Of a DNA stretch of 64,000 bases, positions 43,127-55,990 are shown in pieces. The DNA is taken from the NCBI GenBank assembly GCA_000750105.3, contig JPHH03000015.1, positions 186,001 to 250,000 of the forward strand. Reading direction: 5' to 3'. The DNA is from Tolypocladium sp. Sup5 PDA-1. Taxonomy: Eukaryota; Ascomycota; Sordariomycetes; Hypocreales; Ophiocordycipitaceae. How positions within the stretch are numbered: the first letter of the stretch is position 1; each line of letters opens with the position of its first letter. Position numbers and translations under genes: made by a program. The notes below the pieces were generated by a model. The model was not told the origin of the DNA, did no database searches, and was given only the letters and a program-made list of their open reading frames with translations.

Positions 43127-46100
43127 GAGCCGGTTCTGGGCCGAGCCAAGCCGCCAGAGGGCGCGCTCGAAGAACTTGTCTGTCTGTCTGTGTAGGCGAG
43201 CGGGAGGATTTTAACGCAACATCTAAAGTGTTGGCTGCCGAGAAAATCGCCGGGGAGGGGGGCCAAGATGGGGCCATTGGCTCGTTCCAGCTTATTCTAT
43301 TCGCGAGGACAGGCAAGGGATTCCCTGGAAAATCTGTCGACAGTGCCGAACTCGGCACCGCCATCTGGCATCGCCGGCCATCCCACGAAGGAGTGGGGTT
43401 CCGGGGCCGCGAATCCGAAGATCAAACAGCACCATACGCGGATGAGAGAACAATTACTTACGAGTACTTGCGTCCGATGGGGTGAAGCTCGTGAAGCTCG
43501 TCAAGAGCTCGATTTCGTCATTGTGAAATAGAGATGGTGTGGATGGCCGGCTGGGATGGCCTGGCAACGCGGTGCAGCCTATCCCTGGAGTTCTCGAGTT
43601 TACAAATCCTTCGGTGCTTGGCCAGGCTGCTCGCCTATTACAATTCTTCGGTGATGGCCGGCAGGGCGCTCCATGACGCCCCGAGGAGGAACTCGGGCCG
43701 TTGCCCTATTTGCCAGACGGAGGGCTTCTGTCATGTACCTGAGCCGACGGTCCACACCACAAGTCATGGCAGCAAGCCGGATCTCTGCACGGCCCATCCA
43801 TCGACCACGACGGTGCATGAATCATCAAATGATTGACGAGACGATGAGCTGCCTTTTCCCCGGGATCGCGGCTGGACACCTGAACTTCGAAGCGAGATTT
43901 CCACGTCCCGGCATCCAGCATCTTTCAGACGGAGCGCCGTGGGTCACCTTGGCAACGTCGCTATATTGGAGCCACGCGACAAGTGGTTCTCGCGAGGCGC
44001 ATGGACGGATGAACGACGCAGAGAGGGGCGAGCCAGGCACACTCACTGATTTGGACAGGACGCGTCGTCGTGCTGAGCTTGCTCGCGTGGGTGCGTGTTG
44101 CTGTCTTTTCCTCGGAGCTCACTGAAGGGCGTCCTCGATCGGTGGAGAAGGCCATGAACTGATAATCGTGGCGCCATTTTACGCCCGTCGAGTTGAGATG
44201 GGGCACGGAACTATAGCGATGATCCGTCTGGTAGAAATGTCGCCCGGGGCTCCCGCTTCACGAACATCATAGCGTCAGTCGAGCGAGCCCCACGACGGCG
44301 CCTCCGTCTCAAACGCCGGCGAGGTTTGGAACGCGGTCAAGAGAGAAGATTTGATTTCCACGCCGGCCACGCCGATATCCGCGCCGTGACGTAGACGTGT
44401 AACAGAAGAGGATTTTGGGTACGGAGTCGCCAGGCTGAGCTGGGGTTGAGAGAGGGTGTTGGGTGTGACAGATCTGAGACAGAGCGCAACCAGGGTCCTG
44501 GTCTAACCCCACTGACACGCCACCCGAAACTGCCGGGCCACGGCCGTTGCGGTGGTAGTAGGGCTGTCATCTCTTTACAGTACAAGTAATCATGCTTTTA
44601 TCCCTTTTTATCCCTAAATGCTATCTTGCCCGTTGTAAGTGGCCAAGCCGTGCCGGAGACTTGTTCGCGTGGGTCCGTTCTGTTCGTTTTGCTGGGGAGC
44701 AAGGTGGAAGCTCGGCATAATCGAATCGGCGTCGTCGATGGCAATGTGTTTCTCGGAGCGACTGGGTTCGAAGAGGTTTCGATGGAAGAGAGTGCAAGTG
44801 TCGAAGAGAAAGCAGTGCAATGGAGATTTGTTGTCCTTGTTGGTCAAGTCCAATCACGGAGGAGGCGAAGAGAGATTTATATTTGGTCTGAGCCGATTGA
44901 TAGATTCACAATTTCACACCTTTGGGCTGGTCTTCTCCATGTTGACTCATGGGTGGGCAGGGAAATCTTGCAGTGCGTACAAAGTAGCGGCATAGAATGA
45001 AGGTAACGTTGGGCAGTGGCGTCTTTTCTCCCCAGCATCCCCGCTGCCGGTCTGCCGGTTTACAGATCCGTTGTGGCAAAGGCTCTCGCAGAAGTAATCA
45101 TTGGCCAATTGACGCGTCTGCAACTGGACAGACAGCCTTGAACGTGGCGGAGAGCGGTTGTCGCGGAGAGCATATACTGAGCTCGCAGTTATGACGCGGT
45201 CACTCCACACGCTCATCCGTCTACCTGGAGATGGTAGACTTTACCTCGTGGAGGATGGAGTACGAGATGGCCATTCAAAATGTGCACTGGGTCCCCTTTA
45301 GTGTAAGGTAAGGTACGGAGTCGGCACGTGGCACATACTCATACTCGTAGTTGCATCCTGTGGTCCGACCCGGATGATGGCAATGTCCGCTCAGCGACAA
45401 GATGGATTTAAGCGAAATGGCATGGCTTGGCATGGAGTCGGGAACTTACTGCTTTTTGGCAAGCTTCTCAACTAACAATCTCACGATCTGTCATTCCACT
45501 GTGATGGGCTTTCTCACACACAACCTTCGGACCCCGTACTTCATGTTGCTCCCAAGACTTCGGCGAAACCCACATACTTGGAGCAGTTAGCGAAGTGCTT
45601 TGGATCGCCATTTTCCTCCTAGCGTTCGCCAGTGCACCAATAATACTCCACGCCCATATAAGTCAGATCCAGTTTGGAGCTGTGGGAACATCTTCTTCAC
45701 CCGTTCAGTCTGGGGAGCGGCTTCAGCCAGGCAGTGGGGTGCATCAGCTTCCATGCAGCGCTGTCGGTGCATCGCTGGAGTGGGTGATTCAGCCTCCACG
45801 ACATTTTTTGACGGTGCCTTGTCAGATATTGATCTGGGCTCTCAAAGGTCGAGCGCGCGCGCTTCTGCCACATGTATGCTCGAGTTTGCATCTTGAGCGT
45901 CTGGACAGAGTCGCTAATGAACCATGGTGGCCCAGAGTACTCGGCCCCGTGTCTGAGTTGGCCCTGCTGGGTCTCTGTATGTCTGAAGTAATAATTTAAG
46001 TTTGTTGGGGCTGGTACGGACCCTGGATGAGAAAGAGAAAACCATAAAAAGACGGAGGACCAGGGACTCTATAGCATATGTGGACACAAGGGGACATCTA

Positions 46101-47484
46101 GATCTGAAGAGACCCAAAGAAGGCTTGACACGTCGCTGTCACGCCATGTACAGAATCTCTGGGGCAACTCTTCCTACGACGGCTCCAAATCGTCTGCTCT
46201 GTGGACCCCGCCGTCGTCAGCCTCACCCCTGAAGTTGTCGTGTCGGGACGGTCGCCAGCTGCCCAGTCGCAACAAGGCTGAGTGCCGCGTTTGGTCAAGC
46301 CACAACATCGCTTAGCTTAGTATTGGAGCGCGCCCCTCGACTCGTGGTGTCGGATCATTATCACGATAGCATCTCTCTCTCCGCTCTCCCGATGGCGTCA
46401 GAGGAGCCCGGCAGTGCCGCTGCCTCCAGCCCCGGCAGCGGCTAGTCTGCTTGGCGCCGCGTCAAGGAGCCCAGTGCCGCCAGTTGCGCTGCCCCGAAGG
46501 GACCTGGAGGCCGCCGAGAGTGTACGGATTCGTACGTAGTAGTACGTACTTCGTACTCCATCAGGAGAGAAGCTTTTCCTGGGCGGCTTCTCCACCGGTA
46601 AGGTCTATCTCGCCCAGCCAAGCCCGTCTTGACTCTTGACAACAATTGGGAAGCAGAACCACATCACCAGGGTCCAGGGCGGCTCCAGGCCCACCCCCTC
46701 CCTGGCTGCAACCCCGACATATCTGTATAATACCTCCCACGTGGTTTTGCGCAGCGCCTCGCTTGCCCCAGCACCTCCCGCTGTCGCAGGGGGTGTGTCA
46801 GGTCATGAAGTCCGCACCTCAGCCCAAAAGGCTACGAGTACTCCGTACGAGTACGTACAACATCGCCCAATAGAGGCACCCCTGGGACCAAACAGATCCT
46901 GAGACTGCATGTAGCGTTTCTGCTGCAAGACCTATGTTGCCGCTAACTTGGGCTGTAACCAAGGTCCCGACATGGCAAGTGTACCTTGTGCACCATGTAT
47001 AGCTGTAGACGGCCCCTACGAAGGCTTGGAGACAATGCACGCATTTCTGATGGTCTCCACTTACAATCACTGGATGACAAAGCCCTGTTATTGTTGGCAT
47101 AGCCGAGCATTTGTCGGCCGAGAGATGCTGCTGCGGGAGGTACGCGAACCTTGGTACGGAATGGCTACCCGTTGCTGCTGTGCTGCCGTGCTGCTGTGCT
47201 GCACCATTTGATGTATCTCGCAGCCGGCTGGAGGACATGGCTATTGGGCCGGTATCAGCCCCCGTCTCCGTGCGAGGCGAATCGTCTTTTTGGGTTCTTT
47301 TGTCCAGCAGGAGATGAGACAAGCCACCTCCTCCTAGCCTCTACCTCTTTGCGCTGAGAGTTGGCCTCCAGGCTGAGCTCGCCGTTCGGCTGCCATACAC
47401 ACAGATTTGCAAGTTGGTTGAACGATCTGACTGGATCGCGTCGACGGCTGTCGCTCGACGCTTAGTCCGTACAAGTCCACAACG

Positions 47485-47500
47485 CCCCCCCCCCCCCCCC
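47485..47500 (+). repeat. C16 homopolymer
   Basis: Sixteen consecutive C followed by TTTTT; the longest of several C or G runs of at least ten in this window. The others are at 15165-15178, 19895-19904, 21293-21305, 27257-27268, 47869-47878 and 51087-51097, all outside annotated coding exons. Confidence 0.9.
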
Positions 47501-48753
47501 TTTTTCCCATCTCGGCCACCCACTCCCCTCTCCAAGATACTTTTCACGATTCCATTCCACATCTCCACTTGATACAAGGCAAACTCCGTCTAACGCAACC
47601 AGACACGCGTTTCTCTTTTCTCTTTCGCCTCCAACTCTGGGCGCCCACCGACTCCGTTCTCGACGTGTGGCCTCGATTGCTCCGGGCCTCTGGACGCTGA
47701 ACCCCCCTGACCCCTGTTCCATCGGCATCTGCCTCTTTCTCCCCCAACCACACACATCCATCGCCGACGATGTGGGCACACGTAGTCCGTACTCGTACGT
47801 AGCACTGTGCCCCAGCAGACAGGCTTTTTGGGCGCCTTTTTGAGCGGGCGCTGCTCTTACGCGTACACGGGGGGGGGGTGTTGACGAGTCAAGCCCGCGT
47901 GAGTTCGATTGCGCTCTGGCCTGAGCGCCGTTTCCGTTTTGGCCGTCCGTTTCCTCCCGTTTACTGATCGGGCGTTTGTGCGGGTGCCGTCGAAACGGTC
48001 GAGTCGTCGATCGATGTGTTGTTTAGATGAAGAACCGTCTTCACCTCGATTCCACTTATGCTTATTCTTTAGGGGTCGTGACCCCTGAGTCGATGGTTAG
48101 GTGACTGCGGCGTAAGGACGTAGCATCATCAGACTAGTTGGTCGTGAGAGTATAGGTGGATACGGATAGGCACCTTTGATGTTTGATGTCCGCCTCGCCG
48201 GCCCAATGGAGCAGCTGCTGGTGTTGGGTTGCCACCTCGTGAGTGGTACATCATACACGTAGTAGCTGATGCCTTGGGCATTTAGGCAAGGATGGGTGCA
48301 AGCCAACAAGGAGTTGTCGAGAGGTTGGTCCACTGGAAGGCTGCCAACTGTCGACTTGACGAATGACGAAACGTAAGGAAGCGTATTATTCCATTATCAA
48401 CGTGCTGTTGGCTTTCCCCTCCTTGTTATCCAACGCTGCTGGGCAGCTGGGCAAGGGATCCCATCCTGTCATCATCATCCTCGAAGCTTCGTCCTGCATA
48501 TGCAACACGAGAGACACTGCACTGTCGAGGCAAGTACGAGTACAAGCACTCGGTGAATATGTGGAAGGTGCCGTATAGTAGCTCGCGAGCTATCTGTTTC
48601 ACGAGCTGCCCAGCGTGGCATCGCCGGGCGGTCGGCTGTTGATGGGGCTTTGCTGCACAGCTCACGCACTCTGAACCGGCTGACTGATCGAACAGCTCTT
48701 CGTGGTCAAACTCTGCGTAACGTGCTGGTCGTATATGAGAAACGAAAGCCTTC

Positions 48754-48790
48754 ATTCGAAGCGGAAGCATTCGAAGCGGAAGCGCTCGAA
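48754..48790 (+). repeat. 15-bp tandem repeat
   Basis: Two exact copies of ATTCGAAGCGGAAGC in tandem and a partial third, in gene-free DNA. Confidence 0.85.
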
Positions 48791-51340
48791 TAGGTAGTCT
48801 ACAGGAGGCTGCAAAGATCCAGGCATGTCTGTGCAGTGATGTGCTCAGGGGCTGGCTGCATGGCACTCACCCCGCTACGCTTTCCCCTCAGCAATGCCAG
48901 AGTGAGGGCCCGATGCCGTTCAGATCGTTTATGCGACTACTCCAATCTCAATTTACCGATATTTTGTTGTGGGCAATGAGCTGTTGTCCCAGCAAACCTG
49001 ACCAGCGCGGCTGGTGAAGCTGGGCCGCAGTTGTTTCGCAGCAGGACCGTCAAATGTTCCGTCTAGATATTCACCAAAGAACGGCATGTAAGATACCACA
49101 TCCTTCCAAATACAAGGGGTTCCCGGTGAACTCGCTTGCCACCGGCGACATGGGAATTCCGAATTACCGACGACCGGACAGGCCATCACTCCGAGCATAA
49201 ACTCCTTCAGAAAGGCGTCCGAACCCATCAAATCACGCCAACACGGCTTGGCACCTGGGCTTCACTTTCTGAGTTTGGGTACCCCGTAGGTTCCTTCATC
49301 TCCATACCTAGGATGTACTCGTAGGGTACGAGGCCCCTGTGCCCACGCAGCCGGGACCACGTCTTGACTCTTGAGCCTGCTGAGCCCCGTCCCACGAGGT
49401 ACATACGTTTCCGAGAGACAAACCTACCTGGCATGATCCATGCGTGCTTCCATGTGCTGGATTCAATTGTTTCGACAAGTTTGCAGCGACGGAGGCCGGC
49501 AGCCGCGGGCACGTCATGCTTCCCGAGACCGATGGCAAACCTCGGAGAATACTGTGAGAAATGGTTCGATGAAACATGTGGCCTCGCGAGGAACCGGCGT
49601 GTCCGGGCTCGGGGGGATGGGGGTTGAGTTTGTTATTCAGGTGCCGCGGCGCATACACCGGAGTTCGGACGGAGGTTGAGGCAGAGGCAGAGGGACGGGA
49701 CGACAACAACGCCTTTCTCGCGATGCCGAGGCGGATACTTGGTACGGACTTGTTTGGGCTTGCCAGCCGACAGTCTCCAAAGCAAAACCGGAAGGGAAAA
49801 ACTTGGAAAACTCGAGCTCCCTTGGAGTCTGTATAGAAGAAAAGGCCGAGGTCTGTGTGTGTTTCCCCATCTCTGAGGATCTCGGAGGCAACGGAAACGC
49901 CTGAAACCAAGGCCAGGCAGTCGTCTGGCTGAGCGACAGGCCAACTGACAGAACCTGCGACCCAAAAGCGAGCTTCCAAAGGCCCGAAAGGGCAATGTTC
50001 GAGAGCGCCCACGGGCTGTCTCGAGTCGAACCTTAACAGGGTTTCGTTGTCTGCTGGTAGTCGTTCCATCTCATCCTAAACGGCAACGTTTCATGAGCGC
50101 GTGACCGTTTTGAGCAGAGTTCGAGGCTTGGGTAAAACGTCGAGCAGTCTGGGCGCAAAACTCCAGCGCCCAGCGGGTCGACACCTCACCTCAGCGCCTG
50201 GGGCTGGCTGCTCCAGCGAGGCGGCCCACTGAAGTACATACTGTAGGTAGGTACCTGACTGGATCCAGTGAGTCCCAGTGGAGTGGAGGGCGATGGAGCA
50301 CTCCACTGGTCCCCGCGACAGGCCACAGCCACAGGGCGCACTTGGTACGAGTACGTACCTACCCAGGCACAGGAGGTCGCTAAGCCCCATTGGACCAGTG
50401 CTGCTGCAACAGCAGGTGCGACTGGGCTGCACCGCTGCAGCCCACAGCGGGCGCGGTACCGCCCTTGGCCGTCGCTGCGGCTGCAAGCCACCGCAGCCAG
50501 GGAAGGGACGGCACAGAAGCTGCGAGGCGAAGGTGCAGTGGGATTGGGTGTTTCTAATCCTGTACGGACTACATACATGCCTGTTCAGGACTTTTATTCT
50601 CCCGGCTGTCTAGGTACGTACTGTGCTGGCTGGCCCCCAACCGCGCGACGACTTCACCACTGACCACTTACAAACATCCACCCGCCTACGGAGTAAACCT
50701 CACACACCCGACAACTTGAAACCCGGAACCATGTCGAGGCTCCATCCACCCTGGACTCCTTGTTACTTGCGCGCCCCGGCAAGGCCTGGCCAAGCCAAGC
50801 CCTTACCATTGCAGATACTGCAACCCAGTGGTTGTATGTACGGAGCGCCTACGAGTACGTACATGCGAGTACGGCATCGTGTGGAATCTCGCAGCGCATC
50901 CACAATCATCCCGCGCCGCGCCCGCGCGCCCAGCGGGCAGAGACGCGCAAACGGGCAGATGGACGGGCGGACAGAGAGAGAGGCAGACAAACGACACCAA
51001 GACCAAGACGCAGGCACCGCACCAGGTACCGACACCCGCACTCAACCTTGAGCCTCGGGCCCTGGCCTGGCCGACACGCCCCCAGACCCCCCCCCCCTTC
51101 CCTCCCTCCCGTGTCCTCCCCTCTGGGTACGGAGTAATACCGAACTCCTCTCTGCGTTGCCCCAAGTTTTAACAGTACAGACTGGGAGGGACTGGTGAAT
51201 CCGGCTCAGCTGGTACCGACGTTCCGAGCCTGACCTTGCTAGCACGACGGCGGGGCTCCTGGATGCCCTTGACCATGGCAGTGACAGTGACTGCCGGGTA
51301 CGATGTCGAGTAGTGGGCATGGAGGCCGGCCGGCTTGTTC

Positions 51341-51360
51341 AGTCCAGTCCAGTCCAGTCC
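51341..51360 (+). repeat. 5-bp tandem repeat (AGTCC)4
   Basis: Four copies of AGTCC, followed by related CCTGTCCTG-like units up to about 51400, in the leader region of the DUF4451-type gene. Confidence 0.85.
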
Positions 51361-52182
51361 TGACCTGTCCTGAGCCGACCCGTCCTGTCTTGCGTCTTGT
51401 CTGCTCCCTGACTCTGATGTATCCGTACCTGACTCCGTACCCATCGCCGTCGCCGTCGCCATCACCTCTTATGACAGCCGTCTTCCCATGGGTCTCTCCT
51501 CTGGTCGATGAGTTCACTCAGTCGTGTGTTCCCGCCCCAGCCAACTTTGTCGGCTGCGAGCCCTTTGCTGGCCTAACACTCTTTTGTCTTGCCTCATCCT
51601 GGCCCTTGTACTCTGCCCTTAATATCTCTTGGTCTATATTACACCCAAGAGCTGACTCTCTTCTCCTTCGTTCCACCGAGACGGCCGCTCGACCATTTCA
51701 CGATCTTTCCACCGAGCAGGCCAAGGACCAAACATCTAGCGCCGATCCGCTCCCTTCCGAACTCGTCCGACATCACTGCCTCTTAAGAACCCATACTGTC
51801 CTTTACTTTCACCTGGTCCACTTTGATGCTCATACGGAATACAACAACTTACGCTCCCTACTCGATTCACCGCGCGACCCGAGTTCGTCCTGGTCGTGAT
51901 ACCGCCCTACTGGCGCTTCGCTCTTGCGCATTTCTTGGTAAGTAAGTCGGGATCCGGCCAAGGCGTCCTCGCTTGTTGTCGTTTATATGACACGCTTTCG
52001 CCTGAAGGCCTGCCTTTATTTAGACCTGCATGGCTTTGTGCCCACTCATCTGCAGTTTGCTAACGAACCACCACCGAGCAGGCGCCTACTATTCTTGACC
52101 CAACAACAACTTCCTTTCTTGAGGTCTTTTACACACCCTTGTCGCTCTCTTTATTTATCTCGCCGAGATCCTTGCCAGGGCC

Positions 52183-54267
52183 ATGGAATCTAGCCAGGCG
52201 GAAATGTACGCCTCCTCTGTCCCCGAGTCTTCCTCTTGCTATGATCTTGCTCACACAGCATGCGACAGACGGCATCAGATGCAGCCGCACCACTTCTACT
52301 ACCACACCACCGACGAAAAGCTGCCGTCGCCGGGCCCGCATCAGGCGTATCCTGTGGCGATGATGGACGGAAGCGGAGTGCCTACGACCGATGGGATGGT
52401 GTCTGCGAATGCGGCGTGGATGACACCACCGACCTCGCAGCCGCGCCGACGGCCCGCGACAATCTATCAAGGCATGTCTTGCTGCGTTGGCGATGAATGC
52501 ACGGCGATGCCAAACTGGGACTCGTTGTCTCTGCAGCCCGGACCCGACGACGCGACGTCTCGACCTGTCTCCATGCACCAGGAGCTCCTCCCCCTTGGCA
52601 TGGCTAATAACAGTGAGTAGTTTCGCTTTCGCTTTCACGATCTGAGCTAACCGAGTACAGGCCACTGGACCCAGAAGACTTGCGAGGAGAGCCTTGAATT
52701 TCAAGGACTGGATGTGGACGGGCCAATCGGTCAGGCCTACACCACCGACGACGCTGTTCCCATTATTGACCTGAGGTTTTCGAATTCGGCGCAAGACGGA
52801 CACTCTCTGAACTTGGACGGTAGCCTGAATCGCCGCAGAATGTCCGGTTCGTCACTTACCACCACCGGCGCCATGTCGGACCTGCCATCGTACGACGACT
52901 TCTCAACCGCCCTGTCTGAAGCGCCATCGTACAGCTCGGACTACCCTACGACGTCGAACCGCAACTCCCTCATGTCCTCGATACACATGTCGCCTGTGCC
53001 GTCGCCTCGCATGACGCCCAATAGCAGGCCCGAACAGGTCAGGGCGCATAGCCGCGGCCGGGCATCGCCATCCCCTCGACCGAGCATGCGATCAGTCCCG
53101 TACAGCATCGAGGGGTCAAAGAACCAGCGGTGGTCAACGGGATCATATGCTCCGTCACAGAACCGACGGCATTCTCCCTTTGTGTATAACAGCACACCCG
53201 ACATCTACGGAATGCCCCAGCGAATGTCCTATCAGGGGCCCCCTCCCACGACCTTTGCCACGCAGCCGCAACAGCTGAGCATGGGAAACTTCCACGGAGG
53301 ACCACGGGCACCATACATGATGGCTGGGCAGTCGATGTACCAGAGAAATAGCATGCTCCTGCCATCCCAACCCTTCCATCCTGACGCGCGCCACTACGAG
53401 CAACCGCCTCCGCTGCTATCACAAGGTCTGTTCAAGATGCTGCAGAGCAATGGGGATCCGCATACGCTTCATGGACACTACACCGACCTGTCGGATCCTC
53501 CCGATCTGTTTGCGTCCCTGCAGGAGGAGCAGATCCCACCCCCTGAGGAGGACATGAACCCCTCGAATCCCGACATGGTTCCTTACGAGCAAGACCTGAG
53601 ATTCGAAGGCGACCTGTACACTCCTAGATGGGTTCGCGGCCATGGCAACAAGCGCGAGGGCTGGTGCGGAATCTGCAAGCCAGGGAGATGGCTGGTTCTC
53701 AAGAACTCGGCATTCTGGTACGACAAGTCCTTCACGCACGGAATCAGCGCCGCTACGGGCAGTCCTTTCCAGGAGCCGCTAGACACGAGGCGGATGGAGG
53801 GCAACCCGGACGTCTGGGAGGGCCTCTGTGGGAGCTGCAACGACTGGATTGCTCTGGTGAGCAGCAAGAAGAAAGGCACCACGTGGTTCAGGCATGCGTA
53901 CAAGGTAAGGGCACACGTTTCCAAGGAAGGGCGAGGGACGCGGGCTAACTTGTAATAGTGCCACACTCATCCCAAAATCAAGGACGCACCAAAACGTCGC
54001 CGGGAGACCTGCCAGGGCCGAGCACTGGCCGCCCAGACTTCGAAAGGCACGCCGGACACGCAGCGACCGGAGACCCCGCAAAGCGGCATCATGACCGCTT
54101 CTGGCTTGAACACTCCCACGTCCGTACCGATGGCACAGGTCCACGCGCAGCCCCGGCCCCAAAACCAGATGACTCCGGTCCCGACCCCTGAGCCACTCCG
54201 TCTGTCAAGCGCGAGGTCGCCGACGTCGCTCCCGAGCTCCACAAGCGGCTTGGGAAACATGATCTAG
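52183..54267 (+). CDS. DUF4451-type Cys-rich domain protein
   Basis: Three exons, 52183-52612, 52661-53904 and 53959-54267, give 660 aa. Introns have GTGAGT with CTAAC, and GTAAGG with CTAAC and a TAATAG acceptor. Residues 1 to about 475 are low-complexity and Ser/Pro/Met/Gln-rich, with likely phosphosites (SPVPSPRMTP, RASPSPRPSMR). The only folded-looking part is about 475-565: EGDLYTPRWVRGHGNKREGW, then CGICKPGRWLVLKNSAFWYD, KSFTHGISAATG, GLCGSCNDWI and TTWFRHAYKCHTH. Its CxxC and CxxC pairs with a final Cys/His resemble a zinc site, and the pattern matches fungal DUF4451 proteins such as fission yeast Meu26, a meiosis-induced protein. Function is unknown; a nuclear regulator fits the composition. 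A pyrimidine-rich leader of nearly 1 kb precedes the start. Confidence 0.85.
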
Positions 54268-55808
54268 GGTCCAAGATCGCTCCTTTCTGTACCGACCGAC
54301 GATTTGTCCCGATATTTCCTTTGTCTGGTCACGGTTTCTGGATTGCTCTGTTTTGTCAACGCCAGATTGAACGAGAGTGAACGAGCTCATGATTTGTGGC
54401 ACAACGCGTATGTACGTCTTTCACATTGAACTAGTCTAGGATAGATAGTGTTCGGGCCATTGTTTGCGTCTGGATTTTGCTGAGCATGGGGGTATGGAAG
54501 GAAATGGGATGGAATGGAATGGACCTTTTGGTTTCACGGTGCCGTGGTTCAGGCTGGGTGTCCCTCTATTTCCTCTGCCTATACGGCTGTGTCTCTACTT
54601 TCTCTTTTCTGTACAGCTGTTTTGATCACAAGAGGCAGGGAGAGGCGCTTTGGCAACGCCATGGTCATGGGGATGCTTGGGGGACCAAGAGATTCCACGA
54701 TGATCCCCGGAACTGGGTCTTGGGAAAGGTGCCAGATTGTCTTGTTTCAACGTATTGCAATGTGTTGGGCGGACAACGTTTTCTGACGTCTTGGATGGGT
54801 ATATAGGGGCTCGACGGGCTGGAGTTGTTTGATGTTTGCATGGGCAGCGCTGGCGAGGTGGATCAGGGTAGCATTAGGTAGATGGACGGCCACAGAGCGA
54901 ATTGAGCATTGCTTTTTTGTGCCTTTTCGGACTGAACATTGCCGTTATTCTACGAGTGTTTCCAGAGCTCAGCCCGCAGTGCGTGCGTCGTCTGAACTCG
55001 GGATGAGGCAAAGGAGGCGAAGCAGGCAGGAACTTCGGACGGCCCAGACGACTTAACCGAGCGCTCCAGGTATACAAGCACATTACTCGACGACGCCCTC
55101 ACCCTCCATGGCCCCTGATCTACCAATCGACCCCTCCCCATCGCGATAAACCAGCGCAGCACCGCCCCCGTGGACCGCCCCCCCTCGGCAATCGCCCTCA
55201 CCTCGCGTGATCTTCGACGCAGTGTAGGTGTAGTAGGGGTAGTGAGTGAGCCCACATCGCCCATCTGGGTCGGGAGCTTAAAACAAGCCGAACGGAAGGA
55301 CACCGAAAGATTACGCACACGCTTCCGGTGCTCTTGTTCATGCGGTCCCTGTCCGAGCATGAGCAGTTCTGTGGGAGTGAGGCGTGCGTGTAGATGAATG
55401 GAGGGGGGCACAGCAAGCCTTGGAGGGGTCCTCTCAATGGAGCGGGGGATATCCTGGCGGGGAAGTTTGCGCGGCGTGTAGGAGAAGGACGGGGCGGTTT
55501 ATGCGCCGCGGGATCCGTGATGTGAGGCTCAAGGAAGGACCACGGTGGAAGGGCGTTGGAGATCCCAACCGTGAGGTATAATACCGCACGAGTCCGGCTG
55601 TGAGGGATTTGGAGGTTCAGCTGTACTCGACTTGGAAGTCAGGCGAAGGTTATTAGACTGCTCTGACTGCTCTGTTAATGTAGAGCACGGGAGCCCAACC
55701 TGGAATGGTCAACAGAACAGCCAAGGGACGATGACGTTCACTCACCCGCGGACGCCGGTATTGTCCGTCAAAGGAGCTTTTGTGCTATATCCGTACGGAC
55801 TGTCCGTA
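54268..55808. other. Intergenic region left of the transposon
   Basis: About 1.5 kb with no supported gene. It ends in a near-perfect 21-bp palindrome (55791-55811) that includes the TA target site of the adjacent transposon. Confidence 0.5.
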
Positions 55809-55837
55809 CGGAGGTCGCTTTCAAAATAGTTGTCCAG
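55809..55837 (+). repeat. Left terminal inverted repeat
   Basis: 29 bp, identical to the reverse complement of 57322-57350; preceded by the TA duplication. Confidence 0.93.
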
Positions 55838-55990
55838 ACAGGGGGGCAAATCCCTGCTCGAATCCCTGTTCAATTGATTGAATCCCTGCACGTAAGGGCG
55901 GTGAATCGTGCTAGGAACCACCGCACATATTTTGTAAGGTAACTTTCCCCTCCTCATTCGTGTAAACCACGCATCTTGTTCCCAATCGCC

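Larger units (their letters stand above)
46515..51140. repeat. Dispersed GTAC-rich motif cluster
   Basis: Variants of the string TACGAGTACGTAC or its complement recur near 46525-46557, 46835-46860, 47780-47800, 48535-48545, 50345-50360, 50610-50620 and 50845-50880, with related TACGGAGTA at 51127. Each is partly palindromic through GTAC. They lie only in non-coding DNA as annotated here. Confidence 0.6.
43127..52182. other. Long gene-free region, 9 kb
   Basis: The largest gap in the window. All open frames are short or overlap longer ones on the other strand, and none shows a domain, signal peptide plus cysteine pattern, or splice-joined conserved exons. The longest, 49308-50069 on the minus strand (253 codons), has no recognisable feature. 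The right third (51200-52180) is pyrimidine-rich and probably the long leader of the DUF4451-type gene. It carries GTAC-rich motifs, C/G homopolymers and short tandem repeats, listed separately. Undetected lineage-specific genes or non-coding RNAs remain possible. Confidence 0.5.

Noticed and set aside
49308..50069. A 253-codon minus-strand frame in the 9-kb gap
   Set aside because: Longest frame there, but no domain, signal peptide or regular composition, and other frames overlap it. It cannot be excluded as a lineage-specific gene, but I cannot support it.
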